8,646 nucleotides of DNA, taken from NCBI GenBank assembly GCA_017631705.1, contig JAGBSU010000103.1, positions 1-8,646 on the forward strand. The letters run 5' to 3'. Below, one piece after another: positions 1 through 5,717 of this stretch; the first letter of the stretch is position 1; the number at the start of each line of letters is the position of its first letter. Origin of the DNA: Clostridia bacterium (GTDB lineage: Bacteria > Bacillota > Clostridia > Oscillospirales > Acutalibacteraceae). The translations under genes were made by a program, and so were the position numbers. The notes beneath the pieces are model-generated. The model made no database searches. It saw only the letters and a list, made by a program, of their open reading frames with translations, and was not told where the DNA came from.

Positions 1-359
1 ACGAGTCGGAAGATAGTTTGGAAACCAAATTGCATAAGTCGGTGACCAAAATCTACGGCGGTGTCGGTGTGAACTTTACACCGGCGGCACGCAAGCAAAT
101 GGAAAAATTAGAGCGCATGGGTTGCGGCAACATGCCGGTATGCGTTGCTAAAACGCAATACAGTTTCTCCGATGACCCGACGTTGCTTGGTGCGCCCGAA
201 GGATTTACTGTGACGGTGCGCAATTTGAAAGTTTCTGCCGGTGCCGGATTTGTGGTGGCACTCACGGGCGACATTATGACGATGCCCGGTCTTCCCAAAG
301 TTCCTGCGGCAGAGAAAATTGACGTAGACGAAAACGGAAAGATTACAGGATTGTTTTAA
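1..359 (+). CDS. fhs: Formate--tetrahydrofolate ligase, C-terminal part (5' end outside window)
   Basis: This is the last 118 residues of formyltetrahydrofolate synthetase, which uses ATP to join formate to tetrahydrofolate, giving 10-formyl-THF for one-carbon metabolism in the cytoplasm. The reading frame is open from base 3 to the TAA at 357-359. The family-typical C-terminal block is clear: IYGGVGVNFTP, then PVCVAKTQYSFSDDP, LLGAPEGFTVTVR, SAGAGFVVALTGDIMTMPG and LPKVPAAEKIDVDENGKI, ending in GLF. The complete enzyme is normally about 550-560 residues, so roughly four fifths lies upstream. A TTG at 18 could be taken as a start but is internal to the protein. The gene ends 14 bp before a strong terminator, so it belongs to a separate transcription unit from the pyr genes. 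The product supplies 10-formyl-THF, used for purines, so its position beside a pyrimidine operon is not clearly functional. Confidence 0.96.
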   Translation, partial: ESEDSLETKLHKSVTKIYGGVGVNFTPAARKQMEKLERMGCGNMPVCVAKTQYSFSDDPTLLGAPEGFTVTVRNLKVSAGAGFVVALTGDIMTMPGLPKVPAAEKIDVDENGKITGLF

Positions 360-373
360 TAGGTATATATAAG

Positions 374-415
374 AACAGCGGCGTGTACAAGTTGTACACG
401 CCGCTGTTTTTTTTT
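374..415 (+). terminator. Intrinsic terminator of fhs
   Basis: A perfect 17-nt inverted repeat (arms 374-390 and 392-408, one central base) folds into a stem of about 15 bp with a tiny loop. It is followed directly by nine T residues (407-415). This is a textbook rho-independent terminator for transcription arriving from fhs. Read from the minus strand, the same hairpin lies just past the end of the regulator gene at 426-626. Only an alternating T/A stretch follows it on that side, so termination of that gene here would be weaker. Confidence 0.93.
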
Positions 416-425
416 GTTTGAACGA

Positions 426-626
426 TTACCGCCGTGTCGGTTTGACGTTGGCGGCAGGGGGAATACCGGCATCGATTGCACCGTTATTTTCTTCAAAGGC
501 TTTGATGTGTTCTCGAATCAAAACCAGCACTTGGCTGTTGACACTTCTGCCTTCGTAATCTGCAATATATGCAATTTTGTTGAGCATTTCTTCTTCAATA
601 CGAATGGATACACTTTTGATAGCCAT
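426..626 (-). CDS. Arc/CopG-like ribbon-helix-helix DNA-binding protein
   Basis: This encodes a 66-residue protein with the layout of a ribbon-helix-helix repressor. A short strand, KSVSIRI (residues 4-10), is followed by helix A (about 11-25, EEEMLNKIAYIADYEG). A turn and helix B follow (about 27-42, beginning RSVNSQVLVLIREHI). The RSVNS stretch resembles the start of helix B in phage P22 Arc. The last 20 or so residues, rich in Pro, Ala, Arg and Lys, look disordered. Such proteins bind DNA as dimers of intertwined strands and often repress their own promoter. The start is supported by GGGGTG five bases upstream of the ATG on the minus strand. The gene is divergent from the gene at 737-1102, and near-identical 16-bp inverted sites lie between them, so it may control both promoters (inference). 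No toxin gene is adjacent on the same strand, so it is not a standard antitoxin arrangement. Confidence 0.82.
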   Translation of the reverse strand: MAIKSVSIRIEEEMLNKIAYIADYEGRSVNSQVLVLIREHIKAFEENNGAIDAGIPPAANVKPTRR

Positions 627-637
627 GTAAACACCCC

Positions 638-653
638 ATAATAGATATATTAT
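638..653 (-). repeat. Operator-like 16-bp site, copy 1
   Basis: This AT-rich site is itself an imperfect palindrome: arms ataata (638-643) and tattat (648-653) around GATA. Its reverse complement matches bases 701-716 at 14 of 16 positions, including 12 consecutive bases (638-649 against 705-716). It lies 11 bases before the start codon of the ribbon-helix-helix gene and overlaps that gene's probable -10 box. That is where an autorepressor would be expected to bind. The functional reading is inference; low sequence complexity raises the chance of coincidence. Confidence 0.5.
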
Positions 654-677
654 ATGTTTATTTTACGAAAAATATGT
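649..677 (-). promoter_or_regulatory. Probable promoter of the ribbon-helix-helix gene
   Basis: On the minus strand a perfect TATAAT occupies bases 654-649, which puts the transcript start near 642 and gives a 5' leader of about 16 nt before the ATG at 626. At a normal 17-bp spacing the -35 position (677-672) reads ACATAT, a poor match. The region overlaps the -10 of the rightward promoter, so the two promoters would compete for polymerase. Confidence 0.45.
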
Positions 678-685
678 GGTATAAT
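657..685 (+). promoter_or_regulatory. Extended -10 promoter for the gene at 737-1102
   Basis: A perfect TATAAT at 680-685 is preceded by TGG (677-679), the extended -10 arrangement that can compensate for a weak -35. The -35 position at 17-bp spacing (657-662) reads TTTATT, a weak match. Transcription would begin near 692, leaving a leader of about 45 nt that contains the second operator-like site. Confidence 0.55.
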
Positions 686-700
686 GTTGTCGGTGAATAT

Positions 701-716
701 ACAGTATATCTATTAT
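701..716 (+). repeat. Operator-like 16-bp site, copy 2 (inverted)
   Basis: This is the inverted partner of the site at 638-653, with 14 of 16 bases the same when read on the opposite strand. It lies about 10-25 bases downstream of the predicted transcription start for the gene at 737-1102 and 20 bases before that gene's ATG. The pair is symmetric about base 677, between the two start codons. Binding here could block transcription of the rightward gene. It also overlaps a second small inverted repeat, atatac/gtatat (697-709). Confidence 0.48.
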
Positions 717-736
717 TTTTAAAAGGGGGTCTTTGT

Positions 737-1102
737 ATGCAAAACGATTACGATACATGTTGTGTATTTCAAGAAACCGCTTTGCAAGAAACCGAGGAGT
801 TAAAAAAACACGTGTACGACATTATGGAAGTGTTGGTACTTTTCAGGAATGTTGACACGTTTTTGTTGTGCGAAAACAATGAGTTTGGTGTTTTGTGTGG
901 TAAGTTGTTGGACCTTATCAAACAAACGTACCCGCATGTACGGTACGAGTTTATCAAAGCCGATTGCCGTGAAGATGTTTACAGGGGTATCGACAGCAGT
1001 CTTTTTCTTTTGCTATATTATGATGGAAGCTATGAAAGCGTTGCAGATACACCGTTGGAGTATGCAATTGTTCGTGGAAAGAGTATCTCTTGTTTTCCGT
1101 GA
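737..1102 (+). CDS. Hypothetical protein, possibly a degenerate SLOG/DUF1273-like protein
   Basis: This encodes 121 residues with no confident family match. The ATG at 737 is chosen because AGGGGG lies seven bases upstream. The frame stays open back to 674, but that extension overlaps the promoter and lacks a ribosome binding site. The layout recalls Firmicute SLOG/DUF1273-like proteins: an N-terminal strand ending in CCVF (8-11), a helix, the strand TFLLC (41-45), a helix ending in IKQTYPHVRYEFI (61-73), then DSSLFLLLYYD (86-96) and a last helix PLEYAIVRGKSI (106-117). In SLOG-like proteins the corresponding parts carry a GHR motif, a GGA-GFD loop and an 'LKxxYPHI' helix end. Here the glycine-rich nucleotide-binding motifs are absent (CVFQET and CENNEFG instead), and the protein is shorter than usual. 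It has eight prolines or fewer and no signal peptide or membrane helix, so it is probably cytoplasmic. No terminator is seen after it. The gene is likely real; the family assignment is tentative. Confidence 0.62.
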   Translation: MQNDYDTCCVFQETALQETEELKKHVYDIMEVLVLFRNVDTFLLCENNEFGVLCGKLLDLIKQTYPHVRYEFIKADCREDVYRGIDSSLFLLLYYDGSYESVADTPLEYAIVRGKSISCFP

Positions 1103-1132
1103 AATAAATTTGATAAATGATGCGTGATAGAC

Positions 1133-1161
1133 TTGACAAAGAGTGGGGGGTAGTATATAAT
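1133..1161 (+). promoter_or_regulatory. Sigma-A promoter of the pyr operon
   Basis: A perfect TTGACA (1133-1138) and a perfect TATAAT (1156-1161) are separated by 17 bp, the consensus housekeeping promoter. The spacer contains a run of six G. Transcription should begin near 1167-1170, about 135 nt before the pyrC start codon. Such a strong promoter with no obvious operator agrees with control being exerted later, by attenuation in the leader. It shows that the operon starts at pyrC. Confidence 0.92.
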
Positions 1162-1175
1162 ATGCGGTAGACAAT

Positions 1176-1215
1176 CTTTAATTCGATACGAGATATCGGC
1201 AAGATGACATTAAAG
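1176..1215 (+). promoter_or_regulatory. PyrR-type binding hairpin (anti-antiterminator) in the pyr leader
   Basis: The lower stem is CTTTAAT (1176-1182) with ATTAAAG (1209-1215). The upper stem is CGATA (1184-1188) with TATCG (1194-1198), closing the loop CGAGA (1189-1193). A purine-rich 3' bulge (1199-1208, beginning GCAAGA) lies between the stems. Known PyrR binding loops have the same plan: a lower stem, a 3' purine-rich bulge and an upper stem with consensus ARUCCNGNGAGGYU, whose hexaloop is CNGNGA. The loop here equals that hexaloop with one N removed, and the stem bases differ from the consensus in a pair-preserving way. When uridine nucleotides are plentiful, PyrR would stabilise this hairpin, block the antiterminator and allow termination. 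No pyrR gene is in the window. The ligand could be another protein or molecule. Confidence 0.6.
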
Positions 1216-1266
1216 GGAAAAAGGGCAGGGTATGCCCCGTTGTTTTGTTGCGCTGTCAGCCTGCCG
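1197..1266 (+). promoter_or_regulatory. Antiterminator of the pyr leader
   Basis: Bases 1197-1209 pair with 1254-1266: CGGCA with TGCCG and TGACA with TGTCA, joined by a symmetric 3-by-3 internal loop that can still make one G-C pair (1203 with 1260), so 11 of 13 positions pair. The 5' arm overlaps the bulge and 3' strands of the PyrR-type hairpin. The 3' arm contains the whole 5' arm of the terminator (1258-1266). The three structures therefore exclude one another. Inside its loop lies a small hairpin GGGCA/TGCCC (1223-1227 with 1233-1237). A competing helix, GGCAGG (1224-1229) with CCTGCC (1260-1265), would also prevent termination. Confidence 0.7.
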
Positions 1267-1285
1267 TTTTTCGGTAGGCTTTTTT
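1258..1285 (+). terminator. Attenuator terminator upstream of pyrC
   Basis: The stem is AGCCTGCCG (1258-1266) with CGGTAGGCT (1272-1280), nine pairs with one G-U. The loop is five T, and T residues run through 1280-1285. It sits between the promoter and the pyrC ribosome binding site, so termination here would shut off the whole operon. Its 5' arm is shared with the antiterminator. Confidence 0.88.
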
Positions 1286-1303
1286 GTTAGAAAGGAAACG
1301 AAT

Positions 1304-2512
1304 ATGGAATTCACAACAGTAGCAGATTTTCGGAATACGGTTTTGAAAACCTTGAACGCAAACGGCGTTGCACAAGGCGTTTCTGTTGATTTTTCCGACA
1401 ACCGCTATTTGATATTACCGGCTTTCGCAGATGTACACGTGCATTTGCGGGAACCGGGTTTTTTTTATAAAGAGAGCATTGCCACCGGCACGGCGGCAGC
1501 GGCACACGGCGGGTATACGGCGGTGTGCAGTATGCCGAACTTAAATCCCGTGCCGGACAGCATGGAGCATTTGCAACCGCAGTTAAATGCCATTCGTGAC
1601 AGTGCGGCGGTGCAGGTGTTCCCCTACGGTGCGATTACGGTAGGGGAGCAGGGTGAGCAACTTGCCAACATGGAAAGTCTGGCGCCGTTTGTGGCAGGGT
1701 TTTCCGATGACGGACGCGGTGTGCAAAGCGAAGAACGGATGAAGCAGGCGATGCTGACTGCTAAGCGGTTGGGGAAAGTGATTGTAGCGCATTGTGAGGA
1801 TAATTCCTTGCTGAACGGTGGGTACATTCACGACGGTGAGTATGCCAAAGCGCATGGGCACCGCGGAATTTGTTCCGAGAGTGAGTGGGGACCGATTGCA
1901 AGAGATATGGAACTGGTGCGGCAAACGGGGTGCGCTTACCACGTGTGCCACATTTCCACCAAAGAAAGTGTGGAGATTATCCGCAAAGCGAAAGCAGAAG
2001 GGTTAGACGTCACGTGTGAGACGGCACCGCATTATCTGTTGTTAGACGACAACATGTTACAAGAAGACGGGCGGTTTAAAATGAACCCACCGCTTCGCAG
2101 CCCTGCCGACCGTGAAGCGCTGATTGCCGGCATACAAGATGGTACGATTGATATGATAGCCACCGACCACGCACCGCACAGTGCCGAGGAAAAAGCCAAA
2201 GGGTTACAAGGTAGTTTGATGGGTGTGACGGGACTTGAAACAGCGTTCCCGATGGTGTATACTTATTTAGTGAAGACGGGTGTGATTACACTCGAAATGT
2301 TAGTAAAACTCATGAGCATTAACCCGCGCAAGCGGTTTTCGATTCCACTTACCGCAAACGATTTTTGTGTGTGGGATATAGCGGCGGAATATGCGATAGA
2401 CCCTGCGGCGTTTTTGAGCAAAGGAAAAAGTTCGCCGTTTACCGGAACGGTTGTAAACGGACGATGTGTGTTAACAGTATGCGATGGTAAGACCGTGTAT
2501 TGCGAAGAGTGA
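1304..2512 (+). CDS. pyrC: Dihydroorotase, class I type
   Basis: The enzyme closes N-carbamoyl-aspartate to dihydroorotate, step 3 of UMP synthesis, in the cytoplasm. It has 402 residues. Amidohydrolase metal and substrate motifs are complete: HVHLREPG (H45, H47, R49), FSDDGRG (D135/D136, where class I enzymes have a bridging Asp), AHCED (H163), HVCHIS (H216), NPPLRS (N261) and ATDHAPH (D288, H289). The C-terminal SSPFTGTVVNG is also typical. The ATG at 1304 is chosen because AAAGGA sits seven bases upstream. An upstream in-frame ATG at 1232 would run through the attenuator terminator and is rejected. With this start the N-terminal part before the HxH motif is somewhat shorter than usual (about 44 residues against 55-60), so part of the small beta domain is trimmed. 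It is the first gene of the operon, with 16 bases before carB. Confidence 0.96.
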   Translation: MEFTTVADFRNTVLKTLNANGVAQGVSVDFSDNRYLILPAFADVHVHLREPGFFYKESIATGTAAAAHGGYTAVCSMPNLNPVPDSMEHLQPQLNAIRDSAAVQVFPYGAITVGEQGEQLANMESLAPFVAGFSDDGRGVQSEERMKQAMLTAKRLGKVIVAHCEDNSLLNGGYIHDGEYAKAHGHRGICSESEWGPIARDMELVRQTGCAYHVCHISTKESVEIIRKAKAEGLDVTCETAPHYLLLDDNMLQEDGRFKMNPPLRSPADREALIAGIQDGTIDMIATDHAPHSAEEKAKGLQGSLMGVTGLETAFPMVYTYLVKTGVITLEMLVKLMSINPRKRFSIPLTANDFCVWDIAAEYAIDPAAFLSKGKSSPFTGTVVNGRCVLTVCDGKTVYCEE

Positions 2513-2528
2513 GAAAGGAAGAGTTAAC

Positions 2529-5500
2529 ATGGCAAAGAGAACAGATATTAAAAAGATTTTGATTATCGGTAGCGGCCCGATTGTGATCGGACAAGCCGCC
2601 GAGTTTGACTATGCCGGTACGCAAGCGTGTATCGCGCTCAAAGAAGAAGGGTATGAAGTGGTGCTCGTCAACTCCAACCCTGCTACCATTATGACCGATA
2701 CCGCGATTGCCGATAAAGTGTATATGGAACCGCTGACGCTCGAATACGTGGCGAAAATTATTCGTCACGAGCGTCCCGATGCGATTGTGCCGGGTATCGG
2801 TGGGCAAACGGGTTTGAACCTTGCCATGCAGTTAGAAAAGAAAGGTGTTTTGGCAGAGTGCGGTGTGGAGTTGCTGGGTACCAGCAGTGAAAGTATCGAA
2901 CGCGCCGAAGACCGTGAAATGTTTAAGGAACTTTGCCAATCGGTCGGTGAGCCGGTTATTCCTTCGGAAATCACGTATTCGCTGGAAGAAGCCAAAGAAG
3001 CAGCCGAACGCATCGGTTATCCGGTGGTGTTGCGCCCGGCATTTACCTTGGGCGGTACCGGCGGCGGTTTTGCTTACACGGAAGAAGAATTGGTGGAGAT
3101 TGGCACCAACGCATTTAAACTGTCGCCGGTGCATCAAGTGTTGATTGAAAAGAGCGTGAAAGGTTACAAAGAAATTGAATTTGAAGTTATGCGCGATTCC
3201 ACCGACCACGCAATTACCATTTGCGGTATGGAAAACATTGACCCTGTTGGTGTGCATACCGGTGACTCGGTCGTGGTGGCACCAATTTTGACACTGAGTG
3301 ACCACGATTTGAAAATGCTCAACGACAGCGCACTTAAATTGATTCGCGAACTCAAAATCTCGGGTGGTTGTAACGTGCAGTTTGCGTTAAACCCGAATTC
3401 GTCGGAATATTATTTGATTGAAGTAAACCCGCGTGTGTCGCGTTCGTCGGCGCTTGCTTCCAAGGCAAGTGGTTATCCGATTGCGCGTGTGACGGCGAAA
3501 ATTGCCGTTGGCATGGAACTTTCGGAAATTGCGCTTTCCAATACCACCGCCGCCAAAGAGCCGGTGCTGGATTACATTGTAGCGAAATTCCCGCGGTTCC
3601 CGTTTGATAAATTCGATTCCGCTACCAACAAACTCGGTACGCAAATGAAAGCGACCGGCGAAGTGATGGGTATCGGCTCGACATTGGAAGAATGTATGCT
3701 CAAATCGGTGCGTTCATTGGAAATTGGTGTGTGCCATTTGTGGATGGCAAAATTTGACGCAAAGAGTGTCGAAGAATTGTTGGCGTATGTGGGCGAGTTC
3801 CACGACGATAACTTATATGCGGTGGCACAATTATTCCGTTTGGGTGAAACGGTAGAAACGATTCACCAAGTGACGGCGATTACCGCATATTTCTTGGAAG
3901 CGATCCAGCGCATTGTAGCGATGGAAACGACGCTCAAAGAAAACCGCGACAGCGATACGTTGCGAAAAGCCAAAGAACTCGGTTTTTCCGATAAATACAT
4001 TGCAAAACTGTGGAACGTGGCAGAAATTGAAGTGTTTGAGCGCCGTAAAGCGGAAGGAATGTTCCCGGTGTATCATATGGCGGATACGTTCCACACGAAC
4101 GGGTATATTCCGTACTTCTATTCCACGTATCAAGGCAAAAATGAAAGCCCGGTATCCGATAAAAAGAAAATTGCGGTGCTGGGTGCCGGCCCGATTCGTA
4201 TCGGACAAGGTGTGGAATTTGACTATTCCACGGTACACGCGGTGCAAACCATTCGCAAATCGGGGTATGAAGCGATTATTATCAACAACAACCCCGAAAC
4301 GGTTTCTACCGACTATACCACCGCGGACAAGTTGTATTTTGAACCGCTCACGCCCGAAGATGTGATGAATATCATCGAAATGGAAAAACCCGACGGTGTG
4401 ATTGCTTCGCTCGGCGGACAAACGGCGATTAACTTGGCTGAACCGCTGATGAAACGCGGTGTCAAACTCATCGGTACGGATTGCGATGCGATTGAACGCG
4501 CCGAAAACCGCGATGCGTTTGAAAAGATTTTGCATGATTTGAACATTCCGCAACCCAAAGGAAAAGCGGTTACCACCATTGAAGACGGCGTACAAGCCGC
4601 CGCGGACATCGGATATCCGGTATTGGTGCGTCCGAGCTTTGTGTTGGGTGGTCGTGCGATGCGTATTGTGGGCAACGAAGAACAGTTGCGCCATTATTTG
4701 AAAACCGCCGTGGAAATCGACGAAGACAAACCGGTATTGGTGGACAAATACATTGTGGGTAAAGAAGTGGAAGTCGATGCGATTTGCGACGGCAGAAACG
4801 TGTTTGTTCCCGGTATTATGGAGTTGGTTGAACGTACCGGTATTCACAGCGGTGACTCGATTAGCGTGTATCCGCCGTTTAGCATTTCCGATAAAGTCAA
4901 AGGCACAATTTTGCAATATGCCAAAGCCTTGGGCCTTGGTATCGGCATTGTGGGTCTTTATAACATTCAATTTATCGTGGATAAGAACGATAACGTGTTT
5001 ATCATTGAAGTTAACCCGCGTTCTTCGCGTACTGTGCCGTTCCTTTCCAAGGCGACGGGGTACAGTTTGGCGGATATTGCCACCGAAGTCATTTTGGGTA
5101 AGAGTTTGAAAGAACAAGGGTTATTCGATATTTATCCCGATGAGAAAAAACGTTGGTACGTAAAAGTGCCGGTGTTCTCGTTTAACAAAATCCGCGGATT
5201 AGACGCGTATCTGTCGCCCGAAATGAAATCCACCGGTGAAGCTATCGGTTACGACGACAAGTTGTATCGTGCGTTCTACAAAGCGTTGCAGGCGTCCGGT
5301 ATGAAGTTGCAAAACTACGGTACCGTGTTTGTAACGGTTACCGACAGCGATAAAGAAGAAGTGTTACCGCTGATTCGTCGGTTCTATAACCTTGGCTTTA
5401 ACATTCAAGGTACCAAGGGTACGGGTGAATTCTTAAAGAAAAACGGTATTCGTACGCATATTCTTCAAAAAATCAGCGATGGCAGCGAGGAAATTCCCAA

Positions 5501-5702
5501 CGCAATTCGCCAAGGGTATATCTCGTATATTATCAACACCAGCGACGTTGCCAGTTCTTCTCACACCAAAATGGACGGTTACGAGATTCGTAAACTGGCA
5601 ACCGAAAACAACGTTAATATCTTCACTTCATTAGACACGGTGAACACGTTGTTAGATGTGTTGGAAGAAACGACGTTGTGCATTTCAACGATTGATGCCT
5701 AA
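2529..5702 (+). CDS. carB: Carbamoyl-phosphate synthase large subunit
   Basis: This enzyme makes carbamoyl phosphate from bicarbonate, ammonia and two ATP, step 1 of pyrimidine synthesis and also a precursor of arginine. The 1057 residues match the full-length family. Two homologous halves are evident. The first begins KKILIIGSGPIVIGQ, with the ATP-grasp loop RPAFTLGGTGGG and the metal motif LIEVNPRVSRS. The second, from about residue 546, begins KKIAVLGAGPIRIGQ, with RPSFVLGGRAMRI and IIEVNPRSSRT. An oligomerisation segment lies between (about 400-545). The C-terminal MGS-type regulatory domain starts near residue 931. It keeps GTKGTGEF (961-968), K981 and NTS (1003-1005), which correspond to UMP-contacting positions in E. 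coli CarB, so UMP inhibition is likely. The ATG at 2529 has AAGGAAG at good spacing. The glutaminase subunit carA, normally directly upstream, is absent, so ammonia must come from a subunit encoded elsewhere. Confidence 0.98.
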   Translation: MAKRTDIKKILIIGSGPIVIGQAAEFDYAGTQACIALKEEGYEVVLVNSNPATIMTDTAIADKVYMEPLTLEYVAKIIRHERPDAIVPGIGGQTGLNLAMQLEKKGVLAECGVELLGTSSESIERAEDREMFKELCQSVGEPVIPSEITYSLEEAKEAAERIGYPVVLRPAFTLGGTGGGFAYTEEELVEIGTNAFKLSPVHQVLIEKSVKGYKEIEFEVMRDSTDHAITICGMENIDPVGVHTGDSVVVAPILTLSDHDLKMLNDSALKLIRELKISGGCNVQFALNPNSSEYYLIEVNPRVSRSSALASKASGYPIARVTAKIAVGMELSEIALSNTTAAKEPVLDYIVAKFPRFPFDKFDSATNKLGTQMKATGEVMGIGSTLEECMLKSVRSLEIGVCHLWMAKFDAKSVEELLAYVGEFHDDNLYAVAQLFRLGETVETIHQVTAITAYFLEAIQRIVAMETTLKENRDSDTLRKAKELGFSDKYIAKLWNVAEIEVFERRKAEGMFPVYHMADTFHTNGYIPYFYSTYQGKNESPVSDKKKIAVLGAGPIRIGQGVEFDYSTVHAVQTIRKSGYEAIIINNNPETVSTDYTTADKLYFEPLTPEDVMNIIEMEKPDGVIASLGGQTAINLAEPLMKRGVKLIGTDCDAIERAENRDAFEKILHDLNIPQPKGKAVTTIEDGVQAAADIGYPVLVRPSFVLGGRAMRIVGNEEQLRHYLKTAVEIDEDKPVLVDKYIVGKEVEVDAICDGRNVFVPGIMELVERTGIHSGDSISVYPPFSISDKVKGTILQYAKALGLGIGIVGLYNIQFIVDKNDNVFIIEVNPRSSRTVPFLSKATGYSLADIATEVILGKSLKEQGLFDIYPDEKKRWYVKVPVFSFNKIRGLDAYLSPEMKSTGEAIGYDDKLYRAFYKALQASGMKLQNYGTVFVTVTDSDKEEVLPLIRRFYNLGFNIQGTKGTGEFLKKNGIRTHILQKISDGSEEIPNAIRQGYISYIINTSDVASSSHTKMDGYEIRKLATENNVNIFTSLDTVNTLLDVLEETTLCISTIDA

Positions 5703-5717
5703 CTGAAAGGAAACGAC

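Noticed and set aside
374..408. Perfect 17-nt palindrome as a repressor operator
   Set aside because: It is directly followed by nine T and sits just after fhs, so a terminator explains it fully.
426..1102. Toxin-antitoxin pair
   Set aside because: The genes are divergent rather than co-directional, and the partner does not resemble a known toxin (RelE, MazF, PIN or similar).
1204..1290. 28-codon open frame in the pyr leader that could be a leader peptide (ATG at 1204)
   Set aside because: It has no ribosome binding site, and its codons show no run suited to translation-coupled attenuation. It merely passes through the terminator. The RNA structures explain the leader better.
1232..1303. 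N-terminal extension of pyrC from an upstream in-frame ATG
   Set aside because: The extension is encoded by the terminator hairpin and its T run, has no ribosome binding site and does not look like dihydroorotase. The ATG at 1304 has a good site.
3831..5117. Long minus-strand open frame opposite carB (428 codons)
   Set aside because: It is antisense to the conserved carB coding region. Its translation is low-complexity, rich in His, Phe, Arg and Asn, has no recognisable motif, and reflects carB codon bias.
2529..5702. The two similar halves of carB as a recent gene duplication or repeat
   Set aside because: The internal duplication is an ancient, universal feature of carbamoyl-phosphate synthase large subunits.
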